A stretch of DNA of 64,000 nt from Achromobacter aegrifaciens. GTDB lineage: Bacteria > Pseudomonadota > Gammaproteobacteria > Burkholderiales > Burkholderiaceae_B. The notes under the pieces were generated by a model that searched no databases, was not told where the DNA came from, and was given only the letters and a program-made list of their open reading frames with translations. Positions 58,623 to 64,000 of the stretch are shown here, piece after piece. The stretch covers positions 806,001 to 870,000 of the forward strand of contig NZ_CADIJY010000001.1 of the NCBI RefSeq assembly GCF_902859735.1, read 5' to 3'. The position numbers were made by a program, and so were the translations under genes. How positions within the stretch are numbered: the first letter of the stretch is position 1; each line of letters opens with the position of its first letter.

Positions 58623-59752
58623 GCGCAGGGCGCCGCCTGCTGTTTGTCGTCAACAATCCGGCCTTCTTCATGTCGCACCGCGTGCCCGTGGCGCTGGCCG
58701 CGCAACAGGCGGGCTACGAGGTGCATGTCGCCACCATGGACGGTCCGGCCGTGGCCGACATCCAGGCGTTGGGCATGACGCATCACGCCATACCGATGAC
58801 GCGCAGCGGCAAGCATCCCTTGCAGGAGTTGGGCACGCTGCTGGCCCTGATACGGCTGTTCCGCCGTCTGCGGCCGCAGGTCGTGCATCTGGTCACGATC
58901 AAGCCCGTGCTCTACGGCGGCATCGCTGCCCGCCTGACACGCGTGCCGGGCATGGTCGCGGCGATTTCCGGACTGGGCTTCGTGTTCCTGTCCAATTCGT
59001 TGAAGATGAGGCTGGTGCGCGCCGTGGTGGCGCGCCTGTACCGGCTGGCGCTGGGCCATCCCAACAGCCGCGTGATCTTCCAGAACGCCAGCGACCGCGA
59101 TTTGCTCAAGTCGTTGGGTGCGGTGCGCGATGCCCAGGTCGTCATGATCCGGGGCGCCGGCGTGGACTTGAATGCGTATCGGGCCCAGCCGGAACCGCCG
59201 GCGCCGCCGGTCGTGGTCACCATGGTGGCTCGATTGCTGCGCGACAAGGGCGTGCAGGAATTCGTGCAGGCGGCCAGGCTGCTGCGCGAGCGCGGCTTGC
59301 CTGTCACGATGCAGTTGGTCGGCGGCGTGGACGCTGGCAATCCGGCCTCGGCGACGCAGAACGACGTGGACGCCTGGCAGCAGGAAGGCTGCGTGCGCGC
59401 GCTGGGCGAACGTTCCGACGTGGCTGCGTTGTACGCCGGCTCGCACATCGCCGTGCTGCCTTCCTATCGCGAAGGCCTGCCCAAGTCGCTGATCGAGGCC
59501 GCAGCCTGCGCGCGCGCGGTCGTGACCACCGATGTGCCGGGGTGCCGCGACGCAATCGAGCCGGGCGAAACGGGACTGCTGGTGCCGGTGCGCGATGCGC
59601 AGGCGCTGGCGGACGCCATTGCCCGTCTGGCCGAGGATCCGGCCTTGCGGCAGTCCATGGGCGCCGCCGGCAGGGCGCTGGCCGAGCGCGAGTTCAACAT
59701 CGATCGCGTGGCGCGCATCCACGTGGAAATCTACGACGCGCTCAGCGCCTGA
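58619..59752 (+). CDS. Glycosyltransferase family 4, fourth of four
   Basis: 377 residues from the ATG at 58619, which overlaps the preceding stop (ATGA). RRLLFVVNNPAFFMSHRVPVALAAQQAGYEVHVAT and VVHLVTIKPVLYGGIAARLTRVPGMVAAISGLGFVF are typical of WbpT/RfaB-type transferases that act early on lipid-linked GlcNAc or QuiNAc. The donor motif is YREGLPKSLIEAAACARAVVTTDVPGCRD. Last gene of the plus-strand island; it meets pgi head to tail across a GC-rich 38-base gap. Confidence 0.9.
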   Translation: MSAGRRLLFVVNNPAFFMSHRVPVALAAQQAGYEVHVATMDGPAVADIQALGMTHHAIPMTRSGKHPLQELGTLLALIRLFRRLRPQVVHLVTIKPVLYGGIAARLTRVPGMVAAISGLGFVFLSNSLKMRLVRAVVARLYRLALGHPNSRVIFQNASDRDLLKSLGAVRDAQVVMIRGAGVDLNAYRAQPEPPAPPVVVTMVARLLRDKGVQEFVQAARLLRERGLPVTMQLVGGVDAGNPASATQNDVDAWQQEGCVRALGERSDVAALYAGSHIAVLPSYREGLPKSLIEAAACARAVVTTDVPGCRDAIEPGETGLLVPVRDAQALADAIARLAEDPALRQSMGAAGRALAEREFNIDRVARIHVEIYDALSA

Positions 59753-59790
59753 AATGGAAGCGCCGGCGCCGGCAAGGCGCCGGTTCGCGC

Positions 59791-61344
59791 TTAAGGACGG
59801 CGCGTGATCGCGTCGATCCAGTAGCGGGTGGAGGGATCCTGCTGGCTGGCTTGCTGCGAATTCAACTCGTGCATGATGCCCTTGGCCAAGGCCTTGCCGA
59901 ATTCAACGCCCCATTGGTCGAAGGGATTGATGCCCCATACCACGCCCTGGGTGAACACCTTGTGTTCGTACAGCGCCAGCAGCGCGCCCAGGGTATAGGC
60001 CTCCAGGTGGGGCAGCACGATGAGCGAGGAGGGCCGTCCGCCCGGATGGACGCGGTGCTGCGCCAGCAGCCGCGCGCGGTCGGGATCGCTTTCAATCGCC
60101 GAGGTTTCGGCCAGCGCTTCCTCGAAGGACTTGCCGCGTAGCAGCGCGGAACGCTGTGCCAGGCAGTTGGCGATCAGCAGCTCGTGGTGGCGCGCGTAGG
60201 CGTGGTCGGGTTTTTCGCACAGGATGAAGTCGACGGGAGCGCCCCGGGTGTCCTGGTGCAGCCACTGGAAGAAGGTGTGCTGGCAATCGGTGCCCGACAT
60301 GCCCCAGACGGCCGGGCCGGTGGGCACGCCGGCCGGGCTGCCGTCGGCGGTGGCGACCTTGCCCAGCGATTCCATTTCCAACTGCTGGGCCCAGGGTACG
60401 ATGTGATAGAGCCGCGAATCGTAGGGTGCAATCACCAGTGAATCGTAGCCCAGCACGCTGCGGTTTACGACGCCGGCCAGCGCCAGCTGGACGGGCGCAT
60501 TTTCCTCGATGGGCGCGGTGCGGAAATGCTCGTCCATGGCGGCGGCGCCCGCCAGTAGTTGGTCAAAGGAGTCTGTGCCCAGCGCCAGTGCGACCGGCAG
60601 GCTGATCGCCGACCATAGCGAATAGCGTCCGCCCACCCAATCCCAGATCTGGAAAATGTGATCGGGCAGGATGCCCAGGTTCAAGGCCGCCTCGACGTTG
60701 GCGGTGACCGCCACGACCTGTCTGATCGGATCCGCCACGCCGGCATCGCGCAGCCAGTTCATGGCGACCTCGGCATTGGCCAGCGGCTCAGTGGTGGTGA
60801 ACGACTTGGAGGCGACAATGACCAAGGTGTCGTGCGGATCCAGGCGGCTCATCGCGTCCGCGACCGAATGCGAATCCACGTTGGAGGCGAAACGCACTTC
60901 GCGCCGCGCGCCGCCGTGGCGCAGGGCGCGCGTGACCAGCCGGGGCCCCCAGTCGCTGCCGCCTATGCCCAGGTGCAGCACGCTGCCATAGCGCCCGGCC
61001 GCGTCGGCCTGGCGCACGAATTCACGCATGCGCTCGCGTTCGCCGAGGACGGACTTGGCCACCCTGGCGGGCGGCTGGGGGGCGCGTAGCGCGGTGTGCC
61101 AGGCGGCGCGTTGTTCGGTCCAGTTTGCGTTGCCGCCGTCGAACAGGCAGGACCGGGCAGCGTCGAAACCCTGTTGTTCAAGTAGGGCTGCCTCGGCCTT
61201 TTGCAGGTCCGGTGAATACGCCTGCGCGCTCAGGTCCAGGCGTAGGCCGGGGGCATTGAGGACACGCAATTGTTCGCCGCTGCGCGGCGCGGCGTGTGTG
61301 GCCGCGAGGAACTGTTGCCAGGCTGGGCTGTTCGATAAGGACAT
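59791..61344 (-). CDS. pgi: Glucose-6-phosphate isomerase
   Basis: Interconverts glucose-6-P and fructose-6-P, linking central metabolism to UDP-sugar supply. 517 residues from the ATG at 61344 (MSLSNSPAWQQF). Motifs: HLGIGGSDWGPRLVTRAL, IVASKSFTTTEPLANAEVA, VGGRYSLWSAISLPVALALG, and the C-terminal signature GINPFDQWGVEFGKALAKGI. It lies eight bases after the phosphomannomutase stop on the same strand, forming a two-gene sugar-phosphate unit convergent with the glycosyltransferase genes. Confidence 0.96.
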   Translation of the reverse strand: MSLSNSPAWQQFLAATHAAPRSGEQLRVLNAPGLRLDLSAQAYSPDLQKAEAALLEQQGFDAARSCLFDGGNANWTEQRAAWHTALRAPQPPARVAKSVLGERERMREFVRQADAAGRYGSVLHLGIGGSDWGPRLVTRALRHGGARREVRFASNVDSHSVADAMSRLDPHDTLVIVASKSFTTTEPLANAEVAMNWLRDAGVADPIRQVVAVTANVEAALNLGILPDHIFQIWDWVGGRYSLWSAISLPVALALGTDSFDQLLAGAAAMDEHFRTAPIEENAPVQLALAGVVNRSVLGYDSLVIAPYDSRLYHIVPWAQQLEMESLGKVATADGSPAGVPTGPAVWGMSGTDCQHTFFQWLHQDTRGAPVDFILCEKPDHAYARHHELLIANCLAQRSALLRGKSFEEALAETSAIESDPDRARLLAQHRVHPGGRPSSLIVLPHLEAYTLGALLALYEHKVFTQGVVWGINPFDQWGVEFGKALAKGIMHELNSQQASQQDPSTRYWIDAITRRP

Positions 61345-61352
61345 AGGCAAAA

Positions 61353-62744
61353 CTAGAAAGGCAGATCGGCTTGCGGCGCGAGTTTGCTCAGTTCGCGGCG
61401 GAAGTCGGCTTGTATGCGTTCCAGCGCGGCGGGCGTTTGCGCTTCGAAACGCAGCACGACCACCGGCGTAGTGTTCGAGGGGCGCGCCAGGCCGAAGCCA
61501 TCAGGATATTCCGCGCGCACGCCATCAATCGTGATCACGCGATTCGCGCCGGGGAATTGCCCTTGCTCCTGCAAGGCCTGGACCAGGGTGAAGGGCTGGC
61601 CTTCCTCCATTTCCAGCTTCAGTTCGGGGGTGGAAACGTCTTGCGGCAGGGCTTCCAGCACGGCGCAGGGATCGGCGTCGCGCGACACGATCTCGAGCAG
61701 GCGAGCGCCGGTATAGAGCCCGTCATCGAAGCCGTACCAGCGCTCCTTGAAGAAGATGTGGCCGCTCATCTCGCCGGCCAGCGGGGCGCCGGTCTCGGCC
61801 AGCTTCGCCTTCACCAGCGAATGGCCGGTCTTCCACATCAGCGGCACGCCGCCGGCGGCTTCGACCGACAGGCCCACGTGGCGGCTGCACTTCACGTCAT
61901 AGATGATGGTGGCGCCCGGATTGCGGTCCAGCACGTCGCGGGCGAACAGCACCAGTTGGCGGTCCGGCCAGACAATCTGGCCCGATTTCGTCACCACGCC
62001 CAGGCGGTCGCCGTCGCCGTCAAAAGCCAGGCCCAGTTCGCAGTCGGTCTCGGCCACGCACTTGATCAGGTCCTGCAGGTTCTTGGGTTCGGCGGGATCG
62101 GGGTGGTGGTTGGGGAAAGTGCCGTCCACTTCGCAGAACAGCTCGGTGACCTCGCAGCCCAGGGCGCGGAACAGCGCCGGGGCGACCGCGCCGGCCACGC
62201 CGTTGCCGCAGTCGATGGCGATTTTCATGGGCCGCGCCAGCTTGATGCCGGACGCGACGCGCGCGGTGTAGGACGCCACCAAGTCCAGCTGGCGGCGCAC
62301 GCCCGGCCGGGCCGCCGGGGCGCTGGCAGGGCCGTTCATGCTGGCAGCCAGCGCCTGAACGTCCTCGCCGTAGAGCGCGCGGCCGCCCATCATCATCTTG
62401 AAGCCGTTGTACTTCGGCGGGTTGTGGCTGCCGGTGATGGCGACGCCCGATCCCGTTTGCATGACGTTGGCGGCGAAATAGACCAGCGGCGTGGGCACCA
62501 TGCCGATGTCCAGCGTGTCCACTCCGCCTTCCAGCATGCCTTCCTGCAGCGCCACCGACAGCATCTCGCTGCTCAGGCGGCCGTCGCGGCCGACGACCAG
62601 GGTCTGCACGCCTTGTTCGCGCGCGCGGGCTGCCAGCGCCACGCCCAGGGCGCGGGCGAAGCGGGCGTCGATCAGGTCGGGCACGGTGCCGCGGATGTCA
62701 TAGGCCTTGAAGACCGAACCCGGAAATTGCGTGTTGTTGCCCAC
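61353..62744 (-). CDS. Phosphomannomutase/phosphoglucomutase (AlgC/ManB type)
   Basis: Interconverts hexose 6- and 1-phosphates, feeding GDP-mannose and UDP-glucose for LPS and exopolysaccharide. 463 residues (AlgC is 463), starting at a GTG at 62744 followed by GNNTQFPGSVFKAYDIRG. The phosphoserine is Ser106 in AITGSHNPPKYNGFKM. The metal loop is FDGDGDRLGVV, the sugar-binding loop is GEMSGHIFFKERW, and the C-terminal phosphate site is RPSNTTPVVVLRFE. Co-directional with pgi. A 332-base gap separates it from the divergent biotin-carboxylase-like gene. Confidence 0.93.
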   Translation of the reverse strand: MGNNTQFPGSVFKAYDIRGTVPDLIDARFARALGVALAARAREQGVQTLVVGRDGRLSSEMLSVALQEGMLEGGVDTLDIGMVPTPLVYFAANVMQTGSGVAITGSHNPPKYNGFKMMMGGRALYGEDVQALAASMNGPASAPAARPGVRRQLDLVASYTARVASGIKLARPMKIAIDCGNGVAGAVAPALFRALGCEVTELFCEVDGTFPNHHPDPAEPKNLQDLIKCVAETDCELGLAFDGDGDRLGVVTKSGQIVWPDRQLVLFARDVLDRNPGATIIYDVKCSRHVGLSVEAAGGVPLMWKTGHSLVKAKLAETGAPLAGEMSGHIFFKERWYGFDDGLYTGARLLEIVSRDADPCAVLEALPQDVSTPELKLEMEEGQPFTLVQALQEQGQFPGANRVITIDGVRAEYPDGFGLARPSNTTPVVVLRFEAQTPAALERIQADFRRELSKLAPQADLPF

Positions 62745-62829
62745 GACGGTTCCTTGGATGTTGGGTTCCAGCTCGGGTTCTGAAGCGGATTCTGGTAAAC
62801 CCGCATATCAAAACGCGCCTGGCTAGGGA

Positions 62830-62973
62830 TTAAACCGGAATTATCCCCCATTGGCGCTCCCCCTTCATCCGGCAGACGGCGTAGGGCTTTTTCCCTTCTT
62901 GCACCGTGGCGGGACGGCCGCCCTGATCTGGTGCGCCCACGGGCTCCCACGCGTAGTTCCAGTGCGGCGGCAG
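62830..62973 (-). pseudogene. Protein-like reading frame without a normal start (47 codons)
   Basis: Within the 332-base gap upstream of the phosphomannomutase gene, one minus-strand frame reads LPPHWNYAWEPVGAPDQ and ends in GERQWGIIPV before a TAA. Its Trp/Tyr-rich composition looks protein-like. It is preceded by an in-frame TAG, and no ATG, GTG or TTG opens it (only CTG at 62973). It may be a gene remnant or the product of a damaged start. The rest of the gap shows nothing I can identify. Confidence 0.25.
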
Positions 62974-63076
62974 GCCGCGCTACGGGGTTTGCCCAGTGGG
63001 CTGGGCATGGCACAAAACTTGCTGGTCCTCCGAAGGTGATACGCTTGCTATGCAAGCAGAAAGACCGGGAGGGGCC

Positions 63077-63706
63077 ATGGGCGCCAAAGTTTCTACTGTC
63101 ATGTCATCCAGGGGCGCCTCAAACCGGCGGGGTCCGCCCACGGATCACGCCGGACCGGCCGCAGGCCGCGAGCGCCGGCTCGACATTCACGTGTTCGTTT
63201 CCGAGGCGGGCGGCCTGGCCACGGGCCGCGCCTGGGAACGCTGCGTATGGCGCGACGCCCGCGTGCTGATCGCCGAGTGTCCGGCGCCTCATCTGCCGGC
63301 TTCCGTGGAAAGCGCGTTGCGCGCCGTCGCCGCCGACGTGGCGCGAGATCGCGGCTGGCAGGGCATGGGCACTGTCGCTTTCGCGCTGGACGATCGCAGC
63401 GGCGTGTTCCGCGTGATCGACGCCCAGGCGCAGGCACATGCGGGCACGGCCGTGCATGACTGCGAACCGGTCGCCGCCCATGCGCTGGAACTGCGCATCG
63501 ATGGTTGCGTGGACCGCCGCCTGCCGTGCACGCGGCTGCTGGTGTGCGGCGCGACCCGGGGCGAGGTCCTGCGCCGCGCCTACCGCGCGCTGTCGGAAAT
63601 GCCCGGCCCCGCGGGCGTGGACCGGGCCTTCCTGATGAACCGCATCGCCTCGCGGGCCTATTGTTCGGGCCTGACCGGTACGCGGCTGGATCAGGCCGTC
63701 GGCTGA
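63077..63706 (+). CDS. Stand-alone biotin-carboxylase-like C-terminal fragment protein
   Basis: 209 residues from the ATG at 63077, preceded by GGGAGGGG. Residues about 45-190 resemble the last third of biotin carboxylase/propionyl-CoA carboxylase alpha: LRAVAADVARDRGWQGMGTVAFALDD, then VIDAQAQAHAGTAVHD where functional enzymes have MEMNTRLQVEHPVTE, then AHALELRIDGC and TRLLVCGATRGEVLRRAYRALSEM. The ATP-grasp lid and ATP-binding part are missing, and the catalytic Glu-x-Asn-x-Arg motif is replaced by Asp-Ala-Gln-Ala. Carboxylase activity is therefore unlikely. The frame is open and codon-biased, so it appears to be a maintained, repurposed protein. Function unknown. Confidence 0.55.
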   Translation: MGAKVSTVMSSRGASNRRGPPTDHAGPAAGRERRLDIHVFVSEAGGLATGRAWERCVWRDARVLIAECPAPHLPASVESALRAVAADVARDRGWQGMGTVAFALDDRSGVFRVIDAQAQAHAGTAVHDCEPVAAHALELRIDGCVDRRLPCTRLLVCGATRGEVLRRAYRALSEMPGPAGVDRAFLMNRIASRAYCSGLTGTRLDQAVG

Positions 63707-63822
63707 AAGGCTCTGCCGGCGGGTGCGGCATGCCCGCCGTGCTGTCACCCGGGCGCTCACCCCCTACAATAGACCGCACACTCCCAGCCTGGGCTCGCCC
63801 CAGGCGCTACTTGTGCCGCGCT

Positions 63823-64000
63823 ATGACCTTGCTGAGCGATCTACAGTCCCTTCTGGGCGCATCCCACGTGCTGACGGGCACGGACGCCGACACGTATGTG
63901 CTGGATTGGCGCCGCCGTTATCGAGGCGCCGCGCTGGCGGTTATCCGTCCCGGCTCGACCGGAGAAGTGGCGGCGGCCGTCAAACTGTGCGCTACCCATG
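63823..64000 (+). CDS. FAD-linked oxidase (GlcD/D-2-hydroxyacid dehydrogenase type), 5' part
   Basis: Cut by the window end after 59 codons. MTLLSDLQSLLGASHVLTGTDADTYVLDWRRRYRGAALAVIRPGSTGEVAAAVKLC is the start of the PCMH-type FAD-binding domain (FAD_binding_4) found in glycolate oxidase GlcD, D-lactate and D-2-hydroxyglutarate dehydrogenases. The Arg-Pro-x-Ser/Thr block before the first FAD-contacting helix is visible. The exact substrate class cannot be assigned from the fragment. Confidence 0.8.
   Translation, partial: MTLLSDLQSLLGASHVLTGTDADTYVLDWRRRYRGAALAVIRPGSTGEVAAAVKLCATH

Noticed and set aside
59753-59790. Terminator between the last glycosyltransferase gene and pgi
   Set aside because: The GC-rich self-complementary stretch has no T-tract on either strand.

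Overview
The window is about 64 kb of GC-rich, densely coded bacterial chromosome. Gene content and protein flavour point to a betaproteobacterium of the Alcaligenaceae (Bordetella/Achromobacter type). This rests on recall of protein families, not on a search. I see no rRNA, tRNA, CRISPR array, insertion sequence or phage gene. It looks like ordinary chromosome with one surface-polysaccharide island and one accessory peptide-uptake operon.

Bases 1-15 kb: a META/DUF4377 lipoprotein and the tRNA hydroxylase trhO converge on metG across a bidirectional terminator. A small membrane protein is divergent from an apbC(mrp)-tamA-tamB run (Fe-S carrier plus the outer-membrane translocation and assembly module), followed by dcd. 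Next come a VOC-GNAT fusion protein, a membrane diguanylate cyclase, a GNAT acetyltransferase and an unknown 151-residue protein. Bases 15-27.7 kb: a basic amino acid decarboxylase (with a hairpin-rich leader) overlaps an FAD oxidoreductase. A Mn-type superoxide dismutase under a Fur-box promoter is followed by a ZIP metal transporter. A tandem glycine riboswitch precedes gcvT-gcvH-gcvP, which converges on a DUF945 protein.

Bases 27.8-37.6 kb: one minus-strand operon reading M81 metallopeptidase, substrate-binding protein, two permeases, fused two-domain ATPase, amidase, second M81 metallopeptidase. Its layout predicts uptake and intracellular breakdown of an unusual peptide or amide, and it is my main candidate for an undescribed system. 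Bases 37.7-42.3 kb: beta-alanine/malonate-semialdehyde catabolism (omega-amino acid aminotransferase and mmsA), with a divergent MocR regulator and a repeated operator-like motif between them. Bases 42.3-47.6 kb: folA and thyA separated by an MHYT-GGDEF-EAL signalling protein, then an OsmC protein and coq7.

Bases 47.6-48.35 kb have no conventional gene. They hold a well-formed transcription unit (consensus-like promoter, about 147 nt, strong terminator) with CUCCUCC loops and a nearly leaderless 36-codon basic ORF: a candidate small or dual-function RNA. Bases 48.35-62.7 kb: a polysaccharide island with an initiating sugar-phosphate transferase, UDP-HexNAc dehydrogenase, C4-epimerase, MurJ-type flippase, four GT4 glycosyltransferases and an AsnB-type amidotransferase on the plus strand, then pgi and a phosphomannomutase/phosphoglucomutase on the minus strand. 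The set predicts a glycan with amidated N-acetylhexosaminuronic acid. No Wzy polymerase is present. The window ends with a short stand-alone biotin-carboxylase-like protein and the 5' end of an FAD-linked oxidase gene.
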